Under the pieces are notes generated by a model. That model saw nothing but the letters and a program-made list of their open reading frames with translations, made no database searches and was not told where the DNA came from. From contig NZ_FOEE01000005.1 in assembly GCF_900110555.1 (NCBI RefSeq), forward strand, positions 62,001 through 126,000: a stretch of 64,000 nucleotides of DNA, given 5' to 3'. The DNA is from Trujillonella endophytica. GTDB taxonomy: Bacteria; Actinomycetota; Actinomycetes; Mycobacteriales; Geodermatophilaceae. A program made the position numbers and the translations under genes. Below are positions 57,257 to 64,000 of the stretch, piece after piece (within the stretch, counting starts at the first letter, position 1; each line of letters begins with the position of its first letter).

Positions 57257-58246
57257 GTGGCGACGCAGCAGACATCCGCGGCCGGCGACGCGCACGGCGG
57301 CACGGACACGAGCCCGGAGCGGTGGGTCGTGGGGGTGGACGGATCACCCGGTGCCCGCGCGGCCCTGGTGTGGGCCCTGGCCGCCGCGGCGCGTGCGGGC
57401 GCGAGGCTGGAGCTGGTGAGCACCTATCCGGCGGACTTCTACTGGACCGATCCCTACCTGCTGGACACCGTCCGGCTGGACGAGATCCGCGCGGACACCG
57501 CCGGGCTGGTCCGGGCGGCGCTCGCCGAGGCCCGCCGGGACCCGGCACTCGCCGCCGTTCCCGGGGCCGCCGAGGTTCCCACGGACGTCGTCGTCGGCGG
57601 GGGCGCGGCGGCGGCGCAGCTCGTCGAGCAGGCGCAGGGCGCGCAGCGGCTCGTCGTGGGCAGCCGCGGGCGCAGCGGCGTGCGCAGCACCCTGCTGGGG
57701 TCGGTGGCGCTGCACTGCGTCGCGCACGCGCCGTGCCCGGTGGTGGTCGTGCACCCCGGCGCCGTGCAGCCGCCGCCCCGGGTGGTCGTCGGCATCGACG
57801 ACACCGACGTGTCGCGGGAGGCCCTCCGGGAGGCGGCCGAGGAGGCGCGCCGGCTGGGCGCGGAGCTCGAGGTCGTCGCGGCCTGCCCGCTGGAGGTCGT
57901 GTGGAGCAACATCTACAGCGTGGTCGCGCCGCCGGCCGAGGAGACCCGGGCGCGCGCCCGGGAACGCGCCGAGATCGTCGTGGCCGAGGTGCTCGGCGCG
58001 GACGCGCCGGTCCGGCTGCGCGTGGAGGACGGCGAACCGGCCGAGGCGCTGCCGCGGGTGGCCGCCGGCGCGGTCCTGCTCGTGGTCGGCAGTCGCAGCC
58101 GCAGCCGCATCGCCGGCATGCTGCTCGGGTCGGTCGCGCTGCACTGCGTGGTGCACGCGCCGTGCCCGGTCATGGTGGTGCACCCGCAGCCGGCACGGGC
58201 GGCCGGCCGGCCGGCGGCGGACCCGGCCGCCGCGGCTGCCCGCTGA
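57257..58246 (+). CDS. Tandem universal stress protein
   Basis: 329 aa from GTG 57257, which has GAGGAC six bases upstream; an in-frame ATG at 57143 would add 38 low-complexity residues. Both Usp domains keep a full ATP loop: VVGSRGRSGVRSTLLGSVAL in the first and VVGSRSRSRIAGMLLGSVAL in the second. The near-identical tails (HCVAHAPCPVVVVHP and HCVVHAPCPVMVVHP) show a recent internal duplication. It ends seven bases before the alcohol dehydrogenase gene and probably shares its transcript. Confidence 0.92.
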   Translation: MATQQTSAAGDAHGGTDTSPERWVVGVDGSPGARAALVWALAAAARAGARLELVSTYPADFYWTDPYLLDTVRLDEIRADTAGLVRAALAEARRDPALAAVPGAAEVPTDVVVGGGAAAAQLVEQAQGAQRLVVGSRGRSGVRSTLLGSVALHCVAHAPCPVVVVHPGAVQPPPRVVVGIDDTDVSREALREAAEEARRLGAELEVVAACPLEVVWSNIYSVVAPPAEETRARARERAEIVVAEVLGADAPVRLRVEDGEPAEALPRVAAGAVLLVVGSRSRSRIAGMLLGSVALHCVVHAPCPVMVVHPQPARAAGRPAADPAAAAAR

Positions 58247-58253
58247 GGCGCCC

Positions 58254-59252
58254 GTGCGCGCCTGGGTGGTCGGCACGCCGGCGCCCATCGGGACCGGGCC
58301 GCTCGACCGGGTCGAGCGGCCCGCACCCGAGCCCGGACCCGCGCAGGTCCGGATCGACGTGCGCTGCTGCGGCGTCTGCCGCACCGACCTGCACCTGGCC
58401 GAGGGCGACCTGCCGCCGCGCCGGCCCGGCACCACCCCGGGGCACGAGGTCGTCGGCCGGGTCGGCGCGCTCGGCCCGGGCGCGACCCGGTTCGCCGTGG
58501 GGGAGCGGGTGGGCGTGCCGTGGCTGGGACGCACGGACGGCACCTGCCGGTTCTGCCGGCGCGGCGACGAGAACCTCTGCACCGCGCCGCTGTTCACCGG
58601 ATGGGACCTCGACGGCGGGTACGCCGACGCGTGCCTGGTGGACGAGCGGTTCGCCTACCGGCTGCCCGAGGGCCTCGCCGACGAGCAGGCCGCGCCGCTG
58701 CTGTGCGCCGGGATCATCGGCTACCGGGCGCTGCGCTGCGCCGACGTCCCACCCGGCGGCCGGCTCGGGATCTACGGCTTCGGCGGCAGCGCCCACCTCA
58801 CCGCGCAGGTCGCCCTGGCGCAGGGGCTGCGGGTGCACGTGCTGACCCGGGGCGAGCGGGCCCGGCGGCTGGCCGGTGACCTCGGCGTCGACTCCGTCGG
58901 CGGCGCGACCGACGCGCCGCCGGAGCCCCTGGACGGCGCGGTGCTGTTCGCCCCGGCCGGGGAGCTCGTGCCGGTCGCGCTGCGGGCCCTCGACCGGGGC
59001 GGCACCCTCGCCGTCGCCGGCATCTGGGTGTCGGCGATCCCGGCGCTGGACTACACCGCGGACCTGTTCCAGGAGCGGCGGCTGCGCAGCGTGACCGCCA
59101 ACACCCGGCGCGACGGCGAGGAGTTCCTCCGGCTCGCGGTCCGGCTCGGGGTGCGCGCCACCACCACCGTCTACGCGATGGACGACGCCCCGCGCGCCCT
59201 GGCCGACCTGGCGGCCGGGCGCTTCGCCGGCGCGGCGGTGCTGCACGCCTGA
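58254..59252 (+). CDS. Zinc-binding alcohol dehydrogenase (AdhA-like)
   Basis: 332 aa from GTG 58254. Catalytic zinc: CGVCRTDLH, GHEVVG. Structural-zinc lobe CRFCRRGDENLC with three Cys of the usual four. Cofactor motif GIYGFGGSAHLTAQVALA. The pattern GTCRFCRRGDENLCTAPLFTG is typical of bacterial AdhA-type MDR dehydrogenases. It would interconvert alcohols and aldehydes with NAD(H). It lies seven bases after a Usp gene, in line with a dormancy role. Confidence 0.9.
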   Translation: MRAWVVGTPAPIGTGPLDRVERPAPEPGPAQVRIDVRCCGVCRTDLHLAEGDLPPRRPGTTPGHEVVGRVGALGPGATRFAVGERVGVPWLGRTDGTCRFCRRGDENLCTAPLFTGWDLDGGYADACLVDERFAYRLPEGLADEQAAPLLCAGIIGYRALRCADVPPGGRLGIYGFGGSAHLTAQVALAQGLRVHVLTRGERARRLAGDLGVDSVGGATDAPPEPLDGAVLFAPAGELVPVALRALDRGGTLAVAGIWVSAIPALDYTADLFQERRLRSVTANTRRDGEEFLRLAVRLGVRATTTVYAMDDAPRALADLAAGRFAGAAVLHA

Positions 59253-59274
59253 TCCCGCCGGAACCCCGGCCGCC

Positions 59275-60423
59275 TCACACCCACCGGGTCCCCCCGCGAC
59301 CGTCGGAGACCGGCCGGGGGACCGCCGTCCCGCCCGCCGTCGGCGCTGCGGGGGCCGGCCACCCCAGGCGGCTGGGCAGCGGCGGTGTCGCCGGTCGGGG
59401 TGGCCGCGTGCTGTTCTCCACGACGTCGTCGCGCAGGCGGTGCGGGGGCGCCGGGGTCGGCGCCGCCCGGCCGATGCGGAGCAGCATCTGGGGATGCGAG
59501 CTCGCGGTCAGCGCGGACCGGAGCCGGGTCCGGGTGACGGGGACCTCGATCGCCTGGGTCAGGGGGCCGGCGGCCCAGCCCTGCCGGGTGAGTTCGAGCA
59601 GCACGCGCTCCAGCGCCTCGCCCGCGCGCAGCCACGAGGCCTGGTCGTCGCGGGGGGTGGCGAGCAGCACCATCGTCTGCCCCGAGGTCGACGCGGTCTC
59701 GGGTGGGAGTGCGCCGGCGCCCGCGCTGTCGAAGTCGCGGAGCGGGACGTCGTCGTGCTGCAGGCCGTCGACGTGCGGCACCACCGCGGCGGGCACGCCG
59801 TCGCCGCTGCCCGGTGGCCGGGTCGTCCAGCGCCGCACCTCTGCGCGGTACGCGGGGTCGGCGTTCTGGACGGCGTCGGCCTGCTGCGTCAGCCGCGCCA
59901 CGAGCTGCCGGTGCGCCTCCCGGCTCACCCCGATGAGCCGCGCGCCCTCGGCGGCGACCGCGTCGGCGAGATCGCGCAGCAGGTCGTCGGGCAGCGCGTC
60001 TCCGCCGAACGCGCGCCGGTTGGTGCGGCGCCGCCGGACCGAGGGCGCGAGCGCCGCCTCGGCGGCGTCCGGCGCTCCGTCGACGGGGCGGACCACTCCC
60101 AGCAGGTCGGGGTCCGCGGGGTCGGGGAGCCGGTCGACCTCCACGGCCCAGCCCGAGGCGGCGAGCGACACCCGGGCGTTGAACAGGGCGGCACCGACGC
60201 TCTGGGCGAGGGCGCGGCCCACCGGGTCCAGCGTGAGCAGCTGCCGGGTGCGGTCGGCGTGCAGCTCGAGCCGGTCGCCGCGCAGGACCAGCCGCCAGGG
60301 CTGGGTGTTGTGGATGGACGGCGCGAGCAGGGCCGAGTCGACGGCGTCCTCGAGCGCGTCGGTCAGGGTGCGGCGGGCCCGGCCGGTGGGCGGCGGGGGC
60401 GCGGGGCTCGTGGGGGTGGGCAT
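59275..60423 (-). CDS. Acg-type nitroreductase family protein
   Basis: 382 aa from ATG 60423. The N-terminal segment DALEDAVDSALLAPSIHNTQPW is the signature of Acg-type FMN-binding proteins (SIHNTQPW), with a second half-domain after residue 120 (RRRRTNRRAFGGDALPDDLL, TSGQTMVLLATPRDD, QAIEVPVTRTRLRSAL). Mycobacterial Acg (Rv2032) and Rv3127/Rv3131 are DosR-regulated and probably store flavin without being true nitroreductases. The last 50 residues are Pro/Ala-rich. Confidence 0.88.
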   Translation of the reverse strand: MPTPTSPAPPPPTGRARRTLTDALEDAVDSALLAPSIHNTQPWRLVLRGDRLELHADRTRQLLTLDPVGRALAQSVGAALFNARVSLAASGWAVEVDRLPDPADPDLLGVVRPVDGAPDAAEAALAPSVRRRRTNRRAFGGDALPDDLLRDLADAVAAEGARLIGVSREAHRQLVARLTQQADAVQNADPAYRAEVRRWTTRPPGSGDGVPAAVVPHVDGLQHDDVPLRDFDSAGAGALPPETASTSGQTMVLLATPRDDQASWLRAGEALERVLLELTRQGWAAGPLTQAIEVPVTRTRLRSALTASSHPQMLLRIGRAAPTPAPPHRLRDDVVENSTRPPRPATPPLPSRLGWPAPAAPTAGGTAVPRPVSDGRGGTRWV

Positions 60424-60493
60424 GGCTGCTCCTCGGTGCGGTGTCGCCGGTCCAGGGTCCGACGCGACGGCCGCCGGGCGCCGGGGGCTGCCG

Positions 60494-63115
60494 TCACTGC
60501 GCCGCGGGCCGAACGTCCCGCGTGGCCGCCGCCCTCCGCGGGCGGGTGCGCAGGGTCTTGGCCAGCCCGTCGACGAGCAGCACCGCCGGGACGGCGAGCA
60601 GCGCCACGAGCAGCCCGGGGAGCGGCGGCGGCCGCTGGCCGAGCAGGTCGGCGACCGGCGGGACGGCGAGCATCCCGACCAGGACGAGCAGCTCGACGGC
60701 GACGGCCCACACGAGCAGCCGGTTGCTCCGCCAGGGCAGCCGCCACGCCGGCCGGTGGGTGCTGCGGCACGCGAAGGCGGTGGCGAACTGGCCCAGGACC
60801 ACGGCCGTGAAGGCCGCCCCCGAGGCGCCGGCGAGCGTCCCGGACGGGACGTCGTCCCCGTAGGACCAGCCGGCGCCCAGCAGCACGGTCAGGAACGCGC
60901 CCATCGCCACGGTCGCCTCGACGGGGCCGAGGACCAGGAGCGCGCGGCGCAGCAGGCCGCGGTCCACGAGGCGGCGGCGCGGGGGCGGCCCGTCGAGCAC
61001 GCGGGGGGAGGGGGGCTCGGCGCCCAGCGCGAGGGCCGGCAGCAGGTCGGTGGCGATGTCCAGGCTGAGCACCTGCAGCACCGACAGCGCCAGCGGCACC
61101 CCGCCGCCGGTGGCGGTGAAGACCACGAACGGCGTCAGCTCGGCCACGTTGTCGGTCAGGTGGTAGGTCAGGAACCGGCGGATGTTGGCGAACGTCGTCC
61201 GGCCCTGCCGGACGGCCGCGACGATGGTCGCGAAGTCGTCGTCCAGCAGCACGAGGTCCGCCGCCTGCCGGGCGACGTCGGTGCCACCGACGCCCATGGC
61301 GATCCCGATGTCGGCCGCGCGCAGCGCCGGGCCGTCGTTCACCCCGTCGCCGGTCATGGCGACCACGTGGCCGCGCTCGCGCAGGGCCCGCGCGATGCGC
61401 AGCTTGTCCTCCGGCTGGACGCGGCAGAGCACCATGCCGTCGGCGTCGAGCAGCTCGCCCAGCGCGGCGTCGTCGGCGGGGAGGTCGGCGCCGTGCACCA
61501 CGCGGCTGCTGCCCTCGCGCCACAGGCCGGTCTGCCGGGCGATCGCCTCGGCGGTCGGGCCCGAGTCGCCGGTGACCATGGCGACGGCGATGCCCGCCCG
61601 CCGGCACTCCGCCAGGGCGCCGACGACGCTCGCGCGCGGCGGGTCCTCCAGACCGATCAGGCCCAGGAGCTCGAGGTCGCGCTCGGCGGAGTCGGCGTCG
61701 GCGTCCGCGGCGAGCGGGCCGGTCCGCCGGGCGACGGCCAGCACCCGCAGCCCCCGGGCGGCCATGCGCACCGCCTCCTCGGCGGCAGCGGGGTCGGGAG
61801 CGCACAGCGGCAGCACGCCGTCGGGCGCACCCTTGAGGGAGAGGACGCCGTCGGCCCAGACCGACATCCGCCGCCGCCGCGGGTCGAACGGGAACCGGCG
61901 GGTGCCTGCGGGCGCCCCGGAGGCGGTGCCGTCGGTGCCCAGCCGCCGGGCGAGCGCGTCGATGGCCGCCTCCATGGGGTCGCCCACGGCCACCCAGGTG
62001 TTCCCGTCGGCCGCGATCCGCCCGGTCGAGCAGAGGGCCGCGGTCCGGGCGAGCACCCGGGCGGCCGCGACGGCCCCGGCCGGGCCCTCGACCGCGGCCA
62101 CGGGCTCGTAGCCCTCGCCGCGGACCGCGAGCGTGCCGGCCGGCGTCCAGACGTCGAGGACCGCCATCCGGTTCTCGGTCAGCGTGCCGGTCTTGTCGGT
62201 GCAGATGACGCTCGTCGCGCCGAGCGTCTCCACCGACTCCAGCCGGCGCACGAGGGCGTGCCGGCCGGCGAGCAGCTGGGCGCTCTGGGCCAGGGAGAGC
62301 GTGACGGTGGGCAGCAGCCCCTCCGGTACCAGCGCGACGGTGACCCCGACGGCGAAGAGGAAGCCGTCGTCCAGCGGCAGCCCGAGGACCAGCCCGCCGG
62401 CGAAGCAGACGGTGCCGATGCCGAGCGCGAGGACGGTGATGGTCCGGACCAGCCGGTCCAGTTCCCGCGCCAGCGGGGTCCGGGCGCGCTCCACCGACCG
62501 GGTCATCGTGGCGATCGACGCGAGCCGGGTGTCGCCCGCGATCGCGGCGACGACCGCGGTGCCCTCGCCCTCCACCACGAAGCAGCCGGCCGCGACCGGA
62601 TCGCCCGGGGCCTTGCCGACCGGCTCGCTCTCGCCGGTCAGCATCGCCTCGTCCACCCGCAGGCCGTGCACGTCGAGCAGCCGCAGGTCCGCCGCCACCC
62701 GGTCGCCGGCCTCGGGCAGCACCAGGTCGCCGACGACGAGGTCGGCGGCGTCGATCTCCTGCCGGTGCCCGTCGCGCACGACCGTCGCGCGGTGCGGCAC
62801 CAGGTCGCGCAGGGCCTGCGCGGCGCGGTCGGCACGGTGTTCCTGGACGAAGGCGAAGACGCCGTTGAGGACGACGACCACGGCGATCGCGACGGCCAGT
62901 TGCGGGAGGCCCCCGAGCAGCGCGAGCACCGACGCCGCCCAGAGCAGCAGCGCGAAGAAGTGGCTCAGCTGGGCGAGGAACAGGCGCAGCGGGGACGGCG
63001 GCCGCTCGACCGGCAGCCGGTTGCCGCCCGGTGGTCGGCGGGCCGCGGCCTCGGCGCTCGTCAACCCGGCGAGGGCTGCTCCGGACTGCGGAGGGGCCCC
63101 CGTGCCGGCGCTCAC
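60494..63115 (-). CDS. Cation-translocating P-type ATPase, CtpF-like (P2 type)
   Basis: 873 aa; GTG 63115 overlaps the upstream stop (GTGA). N-terminal cation-ATPase segment, LTGES (160-163), PEGLLPT (264-270), DKTGTLT with phosphorylated Asp 307, FPFDPRRRRMSVW and GAPDGVLPLC in the nucleotide domain, and TGDGVND later. Ten membrane helices are expected. The P2 (Ca2+/Na+/K+-type) organisation and the setting match mycobacterial CtpF, a DosR-regulon pump; the ion is not determined here. It is coupled to the small 2TM protein gene. Confidence 0.9.
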   Translation of the reverse strand: MSAGTGAPPQSGAALAGLTSAEAAARRPPGGNRLPVERPPSPLRLFLAQLSHFFALLLWAASVLALLGGLPQLAVAIAVVVVLNGVFAFVQEHRADRAAQALRDLVPHRATVVRDGHRQEIDAADLVVGDLVLPEAGDRVAADLRLLDVHGLRVDEAMLTGESEPVGKAPGDPVAAGCFVVEGEGTAVVAAIAGDTRLASIATMTRSVERARTPLARELDRLVRTITVLALGIGTVCFAGGLVLGLPLDDGFLFAVGVTVALVPEGLLPTVTLSLAQSAQLLAGRHALVRRLESVETLGATSVICTDKTGTLTENRMAVLDVWTPAGTLAVRGEGYEPVAAVEGPAGAVAAARVLARTAALCSTGRIAADGNTWVAVGDPMEAAIDALARRLGTDGTASGAPAGTRRFPFDPRRRRMSVWADGVLSLKGAPDGVLPLCAPDPAAAEEAVRMAARGLRVLAVARRTGPLAADADADSAERDLELLGLIGLEDPPRASVVGALAECRRAGIAVAMVTGDSGPTAEAIARQTGLWREGSSRVVHGADLPADDAALGELLDADGMVLCRVQPEDKLRIARALRERGHVVAMTGDGVNDGPALRAADIGIAMGVGGTDVARQAADLVLLDDDFATIVAAVRQGRTTFANIRRFLTYHLTDNVAELTPFVVFTATGGGVPLALSVLQVLSLDIATDLLPALALGAEPPSPRVLDGPPPRRRLVDRGLLRRALLVLGPVEATVAMGAFLTVLLGAGWSYGDDVPSGTLAGASGAAFTAVVLGQFATAFACRSTHRPAWRLPWRSNRLLVWAVAVELLVLVGMLAVPPVADLLGQRPPPLPGLLVALLAVPAVLLVDGLAKTLRTRPRRAAATRDVRPAAQ

Positions 63116-63453
63116 CGAGAGCTGAGCCGCTGCATCTCGCGGTCGATCGCCCGCTCGCTGATCGGCCGGCTCGGCGGGCCGAAGGTCGCCCACGCGTGGA
63201 ACGCCAGGCCGATGCCCCACCCGGCCATCGGGAAGAGCGGCCAGGGGAACCAGGCGTCGGCGGTGAGCCCGACGACCAGCCAGACGGTCCAGAGCAGCCC
63301 GTTGACCCCGACGTAGGCGATCAGGTGCTCGGCGAACTCCCGCTTGGCGCGCAACCGCCGCACGGCGGCCGTCCTCAGGTCCGCGGGCGGCTCGGACGGC
63401 GGGCGGTCCGGGACCGGGCGGTCGTCAGGAGTCGAGGGATCGTGGACGGACAT
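63112..63453 (-). CDS. 2TM-domain small membrane protein
   Basis: 113 aa from ATG 63453 with GGGAGAGG upstream. A hydrophilic N-terminus of about 45 residues, then RAKREFAEHLIAYVGVNGLL, WFPWPLFPMAGWGIGLAFHA and the tail ending in AIDREMQRLSSR: two helices with the WxxWP loop of the 2TM family. It probably sits in the membrane as an accessory of the overlapping P-type ATPase. Confidence 0.85.
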   Translation of the reverse strand: MSVHDPSTPDDRPVPDRPPSEPPADLRTAAVRRLRAKREFAEHLIAYVGVNGLLWTVWLVVGLTADAWFPWPLFPMAGWGIGLAFHAWATFGPPSRPISERAIDREMQRLSSR

Positions 63454-63573
63454 GGCCTCTCCCGTGCTGCCGTCGCCGACCCGGTGGCCGGCTCGTCCCA
63501 GGATCGGGTCGGACGCGCACCCCGCGCGGCGGCCGGAGGTCACGCCCGCACGGGCCAGCGGCCCTCCCGGCCA

Positions 63574-63588
63574 GAGACCTCCGGCCCT
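63574..63588. promoter_or_regulatory. DosR-box-like site between the divergent genes
   Basis: GAGACCTCCGGCCCT differs by two bases from GGGACCTTCGGCCCT. It lies 120 bases from the 2TM/CtpF start and 115 bases from the gene at 63704, within a 250-base region that otherwise shows no feature. Confidence 0.35.
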
Positions 63589-63703
63589 CCCCGGCCCGGG
63601 CTCCGGCGGGAAGCGTTCGCCCGACCGTTGTGGCCGGCCGACCCGTCGCCGGCCCGCGGCACGGACACCCGTCCGGCAGCGCACGGACTCCCTGGAGGTC
63701 CCG

Positions 63704-64000
63704 ATGAGTGCAGATCGCCCCATCCGCATCCGCCGTCCCGTCGCGGTCGGGCCCGTCGTGGGCGGACCGGTCGCGCTGCGCGCGCTCGCGGTCGGCGCCC
63801 TCGCCGTGGGCGCCTTCGCGGTCGGGTCGCTCGTGGTCGGCTCGGTGGCGGTGGGCCGTCTCGCCGTCGGCCGGGCGGACCTCAAGCGGGTCCGGATCGC
63901 CCGCCTGGAGGTCGACGAGCTCGTCGTCCACTCGGTCACGGGCCTGCCGGTGGGCGGCCCGCCGGCCTCGACGCCGCCCGGGCCTGAGGGCCTCGCGAGG
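63704..64000 (+). CDS. AVG-repeat hypothetical protein, 5' part only
   Basis: At least 99 aa, open at the right edge, from ATG 63704 with GGAGG seven bases upstream. Residues about 20-60 repeat the pattern (L/F/S)-(A/V)-V-G-(A/S/R) in five-residue steps (ALAVGALAVGAFAVGSLVVG), like pentapeptide or beta-helix repeats; then RVRIARLEVDELVVHSV continues a beta pattern. No known domain. The repeated valine/glycine motif is either a beta-solenoid or a membrane-attached segment. Confidence 0.6.
   Translation, partial: MSADRPIRIRRPVAVGPVVGGPVALRALAVGALAVGAFAVGSLVVGSVAVGRLAVGRADLKRVRIARLEVDELVVHSVTGLPVGGPPASTPPGPEGLAR

Noticed and set aside
59408-63316. A 1,302-codon plus-strand frame opposite the Acg-type and CtpF-like genes
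   Set aside because: Composition is random-like and the opposite strand has complete nitroreductase-like and P-type ATPase motifs.

Overview
The window is 64 kb of very GC-rich chromosome with dense genes, many GTG starts and short overlaps. It looks like an actinobacterium of the Geodermatophilaceae type (Blastococcus, Geodermatophilus, Modestobacter). The pointers are an LGFP-repeat secreted protein, several WS/DGAT acyltransferases, GAF-ANTAR and 13E12-type HNH proteins, a form I CO dehydrogenase and large universal-stress clusters. The genus is an inference; no rRNA or tRNA was seen.

Bases 1-2,530 look like a genomic-island edge. They hold the 5' part of a rolling-circle replication-associated protein that leaves the window, a gap with a perfect 15-bp hairpin, and a markedly lower-GC AAA/ABC-type ATPase with a TOPRIM-like C-terminus (candidate phage defence). 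The island boundary cuts the 3' end of a DUF222/HNH gene, which lacks the last part of its active site. From 4 to 11 kb there are two divergent membrane proteins combining PAP2-type and kinase domains, and a CtpE-like P-type ATPase. From 10.7 to 18.9 kb come an LGFP protein, a WS/DGAT acyltransferase, an alcohol dehydrogenase and a MacB/FtsX-type ABC exporter.

From 18.9 to 27 kb a LysR regulator diverges from an aerobic CO dehydrogenase operon: coxM-coxS-coxL (form I signature AYACSFR), an XdhC protein fused to a YHS domain, coxD (MoxR AAA) and coxE (VWA). From 27.6 to 32.6 kb are a GAF-ANTAR regulator, an App1-like phosphatase, a LigB-type dioxygenase, an F420/NADP-type oxidoreductase with a divergent MarR regulator, and a lipoprotein. 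From 32.7 to 38 kb is a cell-wall locus with a natural SEDS glycosyltransferase-class B PBP fusion converging on an MreB-like gene.

The most novel-looking locus is 38.6-42.1 kb. It holds a radical SAM/SPASM peptide maturase, a 119-aa Cys-rich precursor-like protein ending in three nine-residue repeats of the form C-x3-D-hydrophobic-C-x2, and a convergent M4-like metallopeptidase. I read it as a candidate RiPP (ranthipeptide-like thioether peptide) system.

From 44.5 to 63.5 kb the gene set closely resembles the mycobacterial DosR dormancy regulon: flavodoxin, GNAT/acyl-CoA-synthetase-like protein, universal stress proteins, DUF1918 and DUF1876 proteins, two WS/DGATs, class I aldolase, a GH65 phosphorylase-type enzyme, Zn-alcohol dehydrogenase, Acg-type nitroreductase and a CtpF-like P-type ATPase. 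DosR-box-like sequences (GGGACC, short centre, GGCCCT or GGTCCC) occur in several of the intergenic regions, and also upstream of the 6.5-kb and 14-kb genes. No DevR/DevS pair lies in the window. The right edge cuts an unknown gene rich in AVG repeats.
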